From: Timema cristinae
Lineage: Eukaryota; Arthropoda; Insecta; Phasmatodea; Timematidae
Direction of reading: 5' to 3'
Assembly: GCA_039000515.1 (NCBI GenBank)
Contig: JBCFYV010009882.1
Location: forward strand, 50,324,411 to 50,388,410
Length of the DNA stretch: 64,000 nt
This document shows, one piece after another, positions 48,101 to 61,263 of this stretch. A program made the translations under genes and the position numbers. Within the stretch, counting starts at the first letter, position 1. Each line of letters begins with the position of its first letter. A model generated the notes under the pieces. That model saw only the letters and a program-made list of their open reading frames with translations. It was not told where the DNA came from and did no database searches.

Positions 48101-49685
48101 TTTTTTGGTTTAAATATGTATTTTTTGGTTTTCCAAAATTTCATTGGGAATTTAAAAAAGAATAAAGATAAACCACTCCCCAACAAACTCTAGTTTAGTT
48201 TTATTTAAACCCACACCATAAAAAATAATTTTTACTATTTTTTGTAAAAACAAATTTTAAAAAAAAATTTTTAAGAATTAAAACTGTATAAACCCTTTCT
48301 TTCTAAATTTTAACCCCCTTAATTTTCCCCTTAAAATTTACAAAAGTAAAAATAGATTTATGCTTTTTTTTTAAAATCAATTAAAAACAGCAAAGAATAA
48401 AATTTTTAAAAAAATTTCTTTGTATTGTACCCTTTTATTTACCTTAAAAATTAAATTTCCCCTATTTGGGATATTGTTCCCTTTATATTAAAAAGGGTGT
48501 AGTGTAAACCCCTAGTTTTAGAAACCCCGTTTCAATAATGTAAATTAATTCTAATTTATTGATTTCCAAACCCCGAAAGGAAAGTTTAGGTTGGGGCCCC
48601 CAAAAAGAAAAAAACACTTTTCCCCTTTTTTTTTCTTAAACCCTTTTCACTACAAGTTACAAATTTTACCAATTTTTTTGGAAAATTTTCGGGAAATTTT
48701 TCCTTTTTCTTAAGAAAAATTTATGTCAAAACACCGAAAACACCAAAAAAAAGAAAAAAGGGTTTTGGAACTACAATTCTTCGGGAAAATTTTTTGATAT
48801 AAATGAAAACTTTTCACTGTTTCCCAAATTGATGCCAAAAGGGAATGGAGGTTAAATAGTAGAAGGTTTCGGAAAAAAATTTAATAACAATTAACTTTAA
48901 GGCCCAAGAATACATACTTGGGAAAATGGTGTGAGGAACAAAGGGGAAAACCCGGGAATGTTTTTCCTACGCCTTCCTTTTTGCCATTTAGTTTAGCTTT
49001 AGGGGGAGCCCGGGTGCTGTAGAAACCGGGAAAAACTTTAGGGGAAAAAATTCAAATTACCACCTATTTAGTGTTTTTTTGATGTTTAAAATTAGGAATC
49101 ATGCCAAGTTTTTTGGCTTTCCAAAAATTATATCTTAGTTTTTTTTCCCAAAAAATGACTTTAAAAAAGAAAGTAGATAGTAGTAAAGTAAAAAAAGGGA
49201 CAAATTTAATTTAAAAACCCGTTAAACCCTTTTTTTTTGACTATATTAAAAAAAAAAAAATGGGAATGTTTTTTGCTTTATACAAAAAATTGTACAAACA
49301 TTTTTTTAAATTATATTTTCTTCTATTAAAATTTTAAAGGGGAAAAAATAAGCTGCACCAAAAAAAGGGTTTTTCAAAACTTGTTAAACGCCGCAAACCA
49401 GTCAAAATCTAAAAATTTATGTAGAAGCTAATTTTTTAAAAAAAAATGTGTTTTTGTGTCGCCCCTGGTTTTTTTTTACTCTTTTGAACTATATGGGATA
49501 TTTAACCCACGAAAATAAAGGGGGGGAAAAATGGTTGGAAAATTTTTGATTTTAATGTACCCCCCCATTTGGGTGGGGGGGGATTTGGGGAAAACCCGTT
49601 TAAGGGAAAAGGGGCCCCCCTTCTGGGATTTTTACATCTGAAGCGGGGGGACAATATTTTAAATTTAATTTTTTTTATAATTTTT
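42101..49685. other. Low-quality AT-rich sequence
   Basis: No gene, RNA or repeat that I can support across this tract. Frames are short and low in complexity. Confidence 0.35.
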
Positions 49686-49689
49686 TGTG

Positions 49690-49945
49690 TTAAAGTCCAC
49701 TATTTTTTACATTGGTTTGACCTGTATTTTTAAATATAAAGTGGAAATGCGTCTTTTTAAAATGTTCGGCAAATCCTTTATGTATAAAACTAAATAAGGG
49801 GAGGAGCTTGCCTGGGAAAAGAGGATTGGAAAAAAACCTTTTAAGAACAACAACGTAAATAAGCCCGGTTGGGATTTGAACCCAAATCACCGTACCCACA
49901 AAAAACTAAAAAACTTATCTGTACACGTTCCCCAGATGTGAGTGG
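49690..49945 (-). repeat. tRNA-derived SINE, third type
   Basis: On the minus strand a perfect B box (ggttcaaatcc) lies in gatttgggttcaaatcccaa, preceded by an A-box-like ggggaacgtgtacaga. A body follows (ggcaagctcctcccc, ggatttgccgaacatt) down to about 49,690. The body shares nothing obvious with families A or B. It is not a tRNA gene because the 5' acceptor strand cannot pair. Confidence 0.4.
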
Positions 49946-52929
49946 TTTGAAATTTTTTTTGATACTTATTTTTAAAAAAGTGGAAAAAACATTTTAATTG
50001 AACTGCAAATTCAGTATTTAAATTTTTTAATACTGGGCTTGTATTTTTTTAAAAGGAATTTTTCTTAAAATTTTTCGTTTTAAAAACGAGTTATTATTTT
50101 TTTCATTGTTTCTCTGCTGTTGTTAAAAATTTTAGGGGCAAGCAATTTAAAATTCGAACCCTACTGGTGGTCCCCGAAGTTTCTTTTTGAAAATAAATTT
50201 AAAACCCCAGAAAATTTGGGGGTTTTTATTTGAGAAAAAAGGGAAAATTTTGACTGCGTGGAATAAAAAAACTGAAAGCTCTAAATAATTTCTTCCTTAA
50301 AATTTTTGAAATTTAATTGACTTTTGCAAAGAGTAAATTTTTTTTTGGAAAATTCGTTTAATAATTTTAACTAAAAAAAAGTTTAAATTATCACTTTTTT
50401 TTTCATTCCCAATTTAAAAAAACTTTTCCCCCATTTTTTCATAGATTTTCAGAAAATTTTCCGATTATATTGTGGTCCGCCACTAGATCCCCCAAAGGGG
50501 TTTGGGCCCTTCCGGGATGTTTAAGATTGAAACCCCCCCGTCATTGAGGGACAACCCAAAAAATTTGTTTTTAGTTTGGCAGGGGAAAAGGTGATTTAAT
50601 GGGCTTAAAACCTTGGTTTAAAACCCCCAAAATTTTTTTTGTTTGCTATTGGGATGAAGGGTTTAGATTTTATTCTCAGCTGAGTTTTGATAAGGGGTGG
50701 CCCTTTTTTTTTTAAAAGGTTTCCCCCCTCTTTGTATTAATAAAGAGGGTAAATAAACCTCTAAATTTTACATTTTTTCCTATCCATTTTATTTTTTTTG
50801 TAAATAAAAGGGTTAAAACCCAGATGGATGTGGGGGGTGGGAAAAATTTTAAGAAAGTTTTTTTTTTTTTTAAAATTTCTTTTTTTTAACTTTTAAAAAA
50901 AGTTTTTAAAATTTTATTTTTGAGACTTGTTAAATATTTAAAATAATTTAAAAATTGTTTTCCCTTAAAATTTTTTTTAAATTTTTTAAAAATTTTACAA
51001 AATTTAATTTTTTCATTTTTAAATTATAGACTATTTTTTCTAAAAAAATTTTAGAAATTTCCATAGCCACAATCGGTTTTGGGGGCCCTTTTTGGGAAAA
51101 AAAAAAAAAGGAAAAGGGGGGGGGGAATTTTCCAAAAAGAAGGGTTTTTTGCAATGTTGTATTTTACTTTGTTATCCCCAAAAATGTAGAAAGATAAAGC
51201 TATTTTTAATAAAATTTAACCTTTTCTCATTAGTAAAATGCTCATAAAAATTTTTTTCCAGAAAACAAGTAACGTGTTTATCAAAATAAACACTCATAAG
51301 TTTTTCCCTTTTTAAAATAAAACATTAAAAGGGGGAAAAAATTTAAAAAAAAATTTTAAAATTTTAAAAAATCACCTTTCATAAATTACTCTTAATAAAA
51401 GCTAGCGTCTGAACAAAAATCCGGGGCTTTTTAGCCCTTTAAATTTAATTTCTTTATTCCCTTATTTAAAATTTTACTATTGACAAACCTTAATATTATT
51501 ATCATCGGCAAAAAAATTTTCATATATTTATATTATTTTCTCAGAACTAAACCCCGAGGGTATTTTTGTTTTGGGTTCCCAATTTTCTAAGGAGAGTTGT
51601 TGCAAGTACTGTAGGGGAAAGCTATTAAATTTGTTTAGTGGGGGAGCTGGAGTCAAAAGTCCGTATTGTGGTTCTTAGCATGGGAAAGGGAAATGGTTTA
51701 TCTAGATTTTTTTGGGTTTTTTTTGGTCGAAATCAAAAGGGGTTTTTTTTTTCTCTCTTAGGGCCCAAACCCAAACCCTCCTTTCAGGGGTTTTCTTTCC
51801 TTTACATCAAAAACTTTACATTTTGTACAGTGTGTTTCACTGTTTTTATTACAATTAACGAGTATTATTTTAAAAGTCTTTTTTTCAATCTTTTAAACAA
51901 TTATATTTATGACTTTCAATGCAAGTGTTAAATTTAAATCCCTTTAAACTTGTACCCCCTTTTTTAAATAATTTTGAAAAGGGGCCCGCTTTGGAAACAT
52001 ACAGATAGTTTTAAAAAAAAAAGCCCTTGGGAGGTAAAACCGTTTTTTTTTTGGTATTTGGGTGAAACCAGCTTTCAAAGGGGCCCCCTCCCGTATATAA
52101 GTTCAGATTTAAAAAAAAACCCGGAAATTTCAAAAAACCCCCCCAAATTTGAATTTAAAAAAGAATTAGTGGGAAATTGTTGATCCCAAATTTGGGCCAT
52201 TTTTTTCTGTTCATTAATTGGGGGTGGGAATTTTTTTTAAGTGATAAATCCAATTTTTTTAAAGAAGGTTCGCATCCCCGGTTCTCCTTTGGGCTTCAGC
52301 GTCCAGTTATGTGCAAGAAAGGGGTCCCTAAGACCCCTTTTTTAAAATTTTCGGCTCCCCCAAAAATCCTAAAATATTTTTCGCAGCCCCCTATTTTAAA
52401 TGACGTTTAAACATTTAAAAATTTTTTTAAAATAGGGCTTTTTTTTAATTTTTATAATAAAAACAAAAAAAAAAAAAGCAGAAATTAATTACCTTAATGC
52501 TTTTTTACATGCAGGGGTCAATTCAGAATCAAAATTTTTCTGCTTTTTTTAATATTTTCCCTTTGGAAAATCCCTACCCCACTTTAAATTTAAATTTAAA
52601 TTGAAATTTCAGCAAATTTTTAATGGCGATGGGGAACATATCGGATGTTTTTTTCCAAATTTTGTGGGTTTTATTATTCGTTGGTCCCCGTCCCTCTATT
52701 ACCCCCGGAAAAACAAAAAGTCCCACTTTGATTTTTGCAAAAAACATTTTTAAATAATTTTTTTTAGGCCCCCCAAAAAAATTTTGTGGGGTTCCGGGGT
52801 TAAAAACGCTGCCTTAGTGGTGGGAGGCACGTGGGGCAAAAGAAACCTTTCCCAAAATTGGGATAATTTTTTGAAATTCCCAAAAAGATTTTGACAGCAA
52901 TTTTATTCACATGTCTTGGTTAAAAATTT
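49946..52929. other. Low-quality AT-rich sequence
   Basis: Nothing assigned. Confidence 0.35.
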
Positions 52930-53215
52930 GTGAAGTCAACTGCAGAAAACCTCTTGTATGCTATGTAAGACAACAAACTATGAACGAATAAAAAATTTTC
53001 TTGGCTTTGAGAAATACACAAAAACCCGTTTCCAAAATAATATTGGGAAAAAATTTTGGAAAAATTTTTTTATTTTAACTTTTTTGGATAAATTTGGGGT
53101 CTTTTTTTCCCCCGGACTGTTACTTTCAATGTTTTTACCTTTTTGGTTAGTAAAAATTTTAAAATTTTTGTTTAAGACATCCTTTGGTTTGGGTTTAATT
53201 AAAAATTTTTCCCTT
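52930..53215 (+). pseudogene. piggyBac-like transposase fragment
   Basis: A plus-strand frame of 87 codons reads TTNYERIKNFLGFEKYTKTR, then FW..F-FLDKFGVFF-PG-LLS, then PFW and a late SFGLGLIKNFSLF. This parallels the piggyBac core: M-R-RF--I-RFLHF-DN, then L(W/F)KIRP-L--LN--F, then PG--LSIDE, and later Q(Y)-P-K(P)-(R/F)G-K-F-LC. The DE of the SIDE motif, which holds the first catalytic Asp, is garbled, and at least two frame breaks are implied. A downstream stretch with CRKC near 53,500 could be part of the C-terminal zinc finger. Moderate to low certainty. Confidence 0.35.
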
Positions 53216-56200
53216 TTTTAAAAAAACGGAAAATTTTAAAAAAATTTACAATTTTATTTGGACCCAAATTTATTAATTTATTAATTTTTCAAAAAATTTT
53301 TAAATTTCTGATTAAAACATTAAAAAAGTAAAATAAGAAAAGTTTCCCACTCGACTATCTAAAAATTCGGATGGGCCCCCCAAATGGTACCGGTTTTGAA
53401 AGTTTTTTTGCCAAAAAACTAACCCTTTGGGGCCCCCTTTGTACTGCAAGTGATTTTGCTTGGGGGTAAGGCTTTCGTAGCGGGGGGGGCGACCCAAAAG
53501 GCACAAGGCCCTTTGTCGAAAGTGCACTGTGCAACTGGAAACTGAAAGAGTTTCCCCCAAAAAAAGTCCCCTAGAGAACCCCCTAGGATTTAAAATTGTT
53601 AGGGGTTTAAAAACGTCAGTTTGCCAGATGGCCCAAACCCTTTAATTTAAAAACAACCTTTTTCATTTTATTTATAAAATGGATATTTAAAAGCTTATTA
53701 AATCCTTTTGTTTTCCCAAAAAAGAGCGTTGTGGGATCCCAGTAACGTCCTTTACAAAATTGTGGGAGTCCTAAAAATGTTCTGGGAAAAAAAATATTTT
53801 GGGGAAATAAAACCCTTTCCAGGGGTTTTTAAAGGATTTTTTTTACATGCATTAATTATAATAAGAGGGTTTAAAAATTCCAAGTTAAATATTTTTTAGT
53901 TTAATTTTTTTTAAATTTTAAAAATTAACCAAAAAATTTCTTTAAAAAGCGAAAAATAATTTTTTCCAAGGAAAACCTTTCCCCTTTTGGGTTAAAATAA
54001 TTAAGGTTTCCTGATTCAAAAAAGCATATTCTGGGAAAAGATTTAAGTGCCTGGTTTTTTTGATTACCCAAAATTTAGTTTAGTTGGAAAACTTAAAAAT
54101 TTCAGAGGCCTCTGCTTGTTTTTTTTAAAAATGTAATTTTGATTTAAAAAATTGATCCCGGTTAATATCAGTTTCCCAATTGGGTTTAAAATTAAATTCC
54201 AACATTTGGTTTTTTAAGGTGGGAAGGCAGGGGGCCGCGGGGGGAAAAGCCAGTTTTTTTTTATTTTTCATGGGTTTAAAAATTTTTTTTTCCCAAAAAA
54301 AAATTAAAAAATATTGCTCCTAACAAACAGAAAATTTTAAATTTTCTTTTCCCTGTACCCAAAATTTCTTGAATATCTTCAAGGGGGTTATGGAAAATTT
54401 TATGACAAATTTCTTCCCTTTGTTTAAAAAATTTGTTAGGTTTAAAGCCAAACCCTGCCCATGAAAAAAAATTCGGAAAAACTGTTTTTTTATCCAAAAT
54501 GGGAAAAATTCTTTATGTTTGTACTTTAAAAACAAAATTTTTTTTTTGGGCCCAAAAAAATATTGTGCCATAAAAACTGCAAAAATCTGGGCCTTTTCTT
54601 TTCATCCTCTTCCATCCCTCCCTTTAAATTCCAAAGCTGCAAATCAATACTTCTGCAAGCTTGAGTAACCCATAATCCAAAAATTATCCTGTGGTTTTTT
54701 TAATTTTATTTGTGAAAAAAATGGGTTTTATAAGATAAGAGTAAGTAAGTATGGTTCCAAAAAAAAGGGAAACTTTCATTGCTAAAATTCATAGGGCACA
54801 TCAAAATTGGTTTTGGGAGGGACAGTTAGGGTGGGAAAAAGCTAAGTTCTCCTTTTTTTAAAAGTTAAAAGGGGACAAGAGCAAAAGAGCCCCGAGTCCT
54901 TTGGGCGCCAATTTTCCCCCGACATAATTTAAAAAGAAATTTTCCAGGTGTCTGATTTCAGCTTTGTAGATAAAAAAATGGAAAAAAAAAGTTAATAAAT
55001 TTTAAATGTTGATCCCCCTTCTGACAGGGCTCTTATCCCACTTGCTTTCCCTCTAATGTTTTTAATAACAAAATTGGAAAAATTCCATTTTTGGGAAAAA
55101 AACCCTTGGGGCATTTTGGCCCCGGGTTTGGGGGGATATGGGAGTATTAAATTTTTGAATACCCTTTCCCCAAAAAATTTACAAGGTTTTTTTTCACAAT
55201 TTTCTGACACGGGGCTTGTCCCAACATAAAAACCCCCAAAATTTTTTTTCGCTGATGAAATCTTTATCCCGTAATTGGGGCTTACTTCCCAAAAGTGATC
55301 TTTTTTGAAAAAATATTCTTGGCCCCGCATCATAATTTTTAATATCCTTTAAAAAATTTTCCCCTTTTTACTATCCAACTTCCTTTTTAAAAAAGTTAAA
55401 ATTTCCCCTAAATTTTTATAAATTTTTTCAAATTTTGAACTTTTTCTTCCCCCTTTTCTCAGCACCCAGGGTAAAAACGGAGACCAGCAGAATCTCCCTT
55501 TTCTTAACTTTCCTTTAGTGGGGGAGATAATCCACCCCCCCTCCCTAAGCTGGCTGGCTGTAAGTTTACCCTATGAAAATTTCCTGCTCGGGTTTAAAAA
55601 AGGTGGTGTTTTTCCCTCCCTTTTGCCTTTCACAACATAACAAAAATCAACATTGTTTACTGTGGAAATGATTGGTGGAGTTAAAAAAGCAAGAAAGAGG
55701 GAAATTGAAGTTTTTTGGGTTTTGAAAAATAGAGACTTTGTTTTTTTACCCGGGGTATAGCTTTGGGGTGGTTCAATTCCCAAAAAACCCATCTGATTTA
55801 TCGGGTTTAAAATTTTATAAAAAATCGACCCAAGGGTAAACCCCTTTTTTTTTTATCAGGGAAAAAAAATTTTAAAGGTTGAAAAAAAAAATTTATAATT
55901 TTTAAATTCTTCCCGGGCATAATAAATTAATAGGTTTTAAAAAAAAATATTTAAATACAGGCTCTTGCATGTTTAAAAAAAAAAATTCTTTAACTCTTGA
56001 TTAGATTTTTTTATTTTATAATAAAAAGCCAAAAAAAAACATTCTAACAAAAAAACCTTTCAATTTTTTTTTTCCTTAAGGCTTTTTTCAAATTTGAGAT
56101 TTATTTAAATAAATTTGGGGGATAAAGATTTAAGTAACAAAGTTTTAATCTACCCTAAGCAACTTTTGGTGGCCCCGTATAATTTTTTTTTGTTTGGGAT

Positions 56201-59200
56201 TTAAAAAAAAATTAAAAATTTAAACATATTAGGGGTTTTTAAGTAAGTAAATTTTTTAGTTGAATACAAGTTGGGGAAAACCATCCAATTTGAAATATTC
56301 CCCACATTTTTTCAGTACGAGCCGGGGGTTTTCGCAGTGCACACGTTTTCCTTTCAAATTTTAAAAAATTTTCATTTTGGGTTTTTGGGTATTTTTTTTG
56401 TATGGAATTTGCTAAACTATATTTTATTAATTAACCATAAAATTATTTACACAGCAAAAAAAACAAAAAAAGTTCAAAATAAAATTATTACTGTCCCATT
56501 GGTATTCAGGGGCCAAATGCACGAACTGCCCTTTAGCAAAACATGTGGGTTTTTTTTTCTTCATGGTGGGTAGTCAAATGCCCCTGTTGGGTTTAAAAGG
56601 GGCGCCCCAAAAATTCATTTTCTCACTGAGCCCTCCCTGAGATCATTTTTTGGCATTTTTCAAGCGTAATGTCGGACCAAAAATAACCCCAATTTTTAAC
56701 CTCTGGGTTTTTAAAAATTTGTTTTGTTATGCTTTAAAATTTTTAAAAAAAAAAATTAATATTTTTGGGTCATTTTAAATTTGGGAAATTAAAAATATAC
56801 CCCAGCCCAAAAACCCAAAAATTTCCCCCTGCCCGGAAAAATTTTTTATTTTGTACTTTAATAAAAAAAACCCAGAAAATGCCCTTTATGGCCAAAATTT
56901 TCTGGGTTTTGGGAAACCTTAATAAAGGAAAGGAAGCCCCAAATTCTAATTGGCTTCTCTTATTTTTTGGAAGCTATTCCCCCGTGGGTCTGACTTGCCG
57001 GGCACTAATTTAAACCTTTTATAATAGCTATAACAAAATGTGCAAAATTTTTTTTTGTTTTTTTCCAAACCTGTCCATACTATTCTTTAATAGTTTAAAA
57101 ATGGCCACAATTTTATTATTTTTTTTTTCTCCTCGAAAGTTTTCAGAAGAAAGCTTTTTTTTAGTTGTGTTAACTATGAAGGCAAACAAAATTTTTTGAT
57201 TTGTAGATTGCATGGTCTCGACTGGGTATCCCCTGCTTTTCCCAAAGGTTTTAAAATGTAAGAAACAAAATTTTCTTTCCTTAACATCATATTTCCTGTG
57301 ATTTACCACATTACACAAATAAATCACATAACCAACCAATACATTGATTTATTTTTAAAAAATATAACTATTTTTGACTGGTGATTGTTTTTTTTCCCTA
57401 AATAAAATTTTAATTTTTTTTTTTTTAATTTCGGTTTCGGTCCCTGCAAGGGAACAACCAAAAAATGTTTTGCATTTTTGGAACACAAGGGGCTGACCCA
57501 AGATTTGCGGCATGTGGCGGGTAACACCGGGTAATTGGGCTTTAAAAAGCAATACAACAGCTTAGGGAATGTATTTCCAGGGGCGGGATTTTTCGCTACA
57601 GACCACAGACTCTTTATCTATGATCAGGTTGGGAAAAAATAAAAAACTGTTTTCACATTGAGCTTTGTATTTTAAAAACAAGGAAACACAAATTTTTATT
57701 TTCAATAGTTTTATTGATGATTAAACTGACACCCATAACTTTTTTTTGTTAATGGTATTTTTATTTTATAAACTAATTTTGGGGCCCGGGTAAAACAAGG
57801 GGGTACCCCTTTCGTGTTTAAATACATGCCCTGGAATCTCCAAGAATTTTAAACCCTAAATTACTGTCCCAAAGTTCAGGAATGTTTTAAATTACTATCA
57901 ATTTCCATTTTAGTCCAAATTAAATTTTTTAAAGTTTTAAAACAACATAATGGTTTTTTTTTGTTTATGTATAATATATATTTTATATATAAAATATGTA
58001 AAATTTTAGCACGTGTCTTAAACCCCCGGGTTTTTGGGGGGATATATGCCCTTTGTACTAAATTAAGTTTAATGTGCCGGAAAAAGAGGGGAAAACTATA
58101 ATAAAAGTAAAATGACCTGCAGTTGCGAGAAGGGGGAGAGTAAAAACATTTTGAAAAAACTCCCCCCAGTACTTTGACCCCAAAATTTGTAACCCATTTG
58201 CCCCCGGGCTTTTGGGGTCTAGCCCAATTTCAAAAGTGAGCCTTTTAAAATAAGTGATTTAAATAATGTGGGGGTAAACTTTTTTTTAATTTTGGTTATG
58301 AATAAAAACCATAAAAAAAATGGTTGCTATCATTGGGAAATTTTCGGGTTATTAATGCAAAGTTTTTTAGGTTTAAAAAAATTAAATAAACCAATTTTTT
58401 TATCGGGGTTTACTTCCCTTCAACTAAACCCCACTCCCCCACCCAAATTTATTTTTTATTTTCAAAGCCCTTCAAAAATTTAAAAATACAATACAGTAAG
58501 TTTAAGTCAAATGTTTAGAGAGATGGAATTTTTCTTCCAACTGCTTCAATCTTTTCTGAGCCATCTCGAAATTTTGGGGCCAAAACAAAAAGTGGGATTC
58601 TCTTAAAAAAACTTGGTTTATTCAACTTGCCCCAGCTTTTAAATAAAAAACCCGTTTAAACATAGGGGGTTTTAGAGGATTAAATTTCCAAAAAAACCGT
58701 TGGGGAAATTTTATTTAAAAACCCCAGATACCAAGCTTTAGCCTTATTGGTTTGAATTGGGGAACAACAGACGCCTTTTAAAAAACCCATTATTTTGGGC
58801 TCAAAAGGGTCCTGAAACGTCTTTCTTTTCCTTTAAAAAACTTTTTTATTTTCAAAACCCCTTTAAATTTTCAAAAGGGTTTTACAAAAAAAGGTAAAAA
58901 ATAATGCTTTTAAAGCAAATTCTCAAACCCCCTGCCCCCCTTTCCACCCCCCAATTTTTTCTTATTTAGTACTTTTTTTTTTGTGACAGACTTTAAAAGG
59001 AGGGGAAAAAAAAATGTTAGCCAATCAAAATTTTTCCCAAAATCACACTAATCAAATTTCATAAAAAACCCCCTTTTTTTGAAAAATAAAATTGAAAAAA
59101 TTTGTTTTTTTTAAAAATTTTGTATTTAGCCCACCTTGCCTTTAGACAGTTTTAAAGTGTTATAGTGTAAAAACCCCCACACAAAAGCTGCCAAAATTTG

Positions 59201-60626
59201 GGTTGTTAATTAGTAAATTTATTTTTTTTACTATCCCCAAAAATGATTAACATTGTATTGACCCCCAATATTTTTCTTTCGACCCGGATCCCCCCTACCC
59301 CCCTTTAAAAAAACTTAAAGTTTTAAAAAATTCCCGAAAGCAATAAAAAGCCTTTCCAACTAAGTAAGCCCAGGGCCACCCCGCTGGGTTTTAAATTATG
59401 AGGAATTCCCGGCATTTGTCACAATTATATAAAATTTGGGTTTTGGGTTAACCCTTTTCTTTATTTTTTCAGTTTTTGGAAATTTTTTCGGAGTCTTTTA
59501 TTTCTGTTTGAATTAAATTTGCAACAATAATAAAAAAAAGCGGCCAGTAAATCAAATTAAAATTTAAATTCTTTCTTCATGTGCTTTTTGCTTTTTGTGT
59601 TTTAAAAACATGTAAACTTTTTTTTACATTGCTTTTTTTTTTTTAAAATTGGGCCACCCAAAATTTTTAAAAAATACAATAAAGTCAAAATTGATTGGGA
59701 AGAACCCCCAAAAGGGGGTTTTCCCTTTTTTGGAAAGAGCCCTTTAACCCCCCCCCCCCCCCCCGACTGGGGGTAAGCTCCCCCCTACCCTTTTGGAAAA
59801 AAATTGCCCCCATTATTTATTTCTTATTCCCCTTTATGTATTTCCCAAAATTAAGTTTAAAAAAGGTTTTGTTTTAAAAATTCAAATAACTTTTAAGACA
59901 ACCAATTTCCCAAAACATTTTTGGGGGGGAAGACCAGTCTAATAAAAAAATTCTAGAGGCATCCAATAATCAAATTGCCAGAGGAAAATGATTTAAAAAA
60001 AAGCTTTGAAAAGCATCCAATTTTTTTAAAAATTTAAATTGGGGGAAAAAAACCCCTCAAAAAAAATTTTCTTTTGTAGGGATTTTAAATTTTGGGAAAG
60101 ATCACTCTGAATACTTCTATGCCCCTTCAAATTTCAAAAGGTTTATTGGGGATGGACCACTTTAAATAGCTTATAAAATAAAAAATAATTTTTAAATGTT
60201 TTTAAGGCTGCTGTAATTTTTTTTCAAGACATTTGATTGGGGGGGGGGTCCCCCCCGGGCCCTTTCCCAAAAAAAAACCCCCTTTTTTCCCAGATAAATA
60301 AGGGGGTTTTGCCACCAAATGAAATTTTGGGTATTAAAAAGAAAAAGGGCTCGGGCCTTTACCCTTGGGGATGGGCCCCGTTAAAACCCCGGGGTTTTTA
60401 TCTTTTTGATTTCTTTAAAAGACAGCAATATGAAAAATTTGGGCCCTTGTTGATTTAATATTACCTTTATTTCCAGGGCCTTTTTAAAAAAACTTGAAGC
60501 CCGGGGTCGAAAATATTGATGCTTATTTTGTCGGCTTTTTTCTGTTTTGATTTTTTATAAAATTGGTTTTCTACTCAATCCAATTATTAAAAAAGAAATT
60601 TTTCTTTGCACCATTATTTTTGTAAC
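53216..60626. other. Low-quality AT-rich sequence
   Basis: No supported gene. Minus-strand frames near 54.3-54.6, 55.0-55.3 and 55.6-55.8 kb are longer than average but unrecognised. A 47-bp exon-like island sits at 57,577-57,626 between ttccag and gttggg. Confidence 0.35.
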
Positions 60627-60827
60627 CATGGTTCCCAACCTTTTGGGCTCCCCCCCTTTTGGGGTTGCTACCCTATCGCCCCTTTTCTTTTCATTGTATG
60701 CCTAATTTTAATTTGAAGTAAGGTGTAAATAAAAAGCATTTTATTATTAAAAAAACAATTTTACTACCGTATATAAAAACAAACAAAGCATTTTTATCCG
60801 GCCCACTCTTGAATAAAATAGAAATTT

Positions 60828-61063
60828 TTTATTATTACACCGCGTCTTACTACCCCGTTCGGTTATACACACTTACGCTAATGTGTAATGGTAGGGTGAT
60901 TGTGAGATGAAATGAAGGGACCTACAGTTTAACGTGGAATCCGAACCCTGTGGGGGCCTGGCATTTCCCACTTTTTACAAGATGTCTTGTCAGAGGTGAA
61001 GGAAGGGTTTGGTAATCAGATAAATCTGTGCCGGACCGAGGATTGAACCCCGGGCCCCGCCAC
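60828..61063 (-). repeat. SINE family A copy nested in the hAT
   Basis: Minus orientation. B box (ggttcaatcctcgg), gattaccaaacccttccttc, gacaagacatcttg, ttccacgttaaactgtaggt, catttcatctcacaatcacc, gtgtgtataaccgaacgggg and tagtaagacgcggtgtaat, with a taataat tail on the left. It lacks the A-box end. It lies between the hAT left end and the transposase stop, so it inserted later than the hAT. It marks roughly where clean sequence resumes. Confidence 0.85.
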
Positions 61064-61263
61064 AAAAAAAATAAAAAAAAATGTACATTGTTTTACAGAT
61101 TTTTTTTTAAATAACAAAGAAGTGAAAATAATTTAACTAAGATCATTGATGTACATTTAAAAAACAGGAGTACAACGTTTTCATTTTTAAATTGGAATCT
61201 GGAAAAATTAAGGAATGTTGACAGTTAAAATTTGAAAAAAATAAATGAAAGTTTGAAAATTTG

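Noticed and set aside
49850..49945. tRNA gene
   Set aside because: Perfect B box but the 5' arm cannot pair and a SINE-like body follows.
54276..55792. Minus-strand multi-exon gene
   Set aside because: Three frames of 73-113 codons lie on one strand, but they show no family similarity, no consistent splice sites and heavy homopolymer content.
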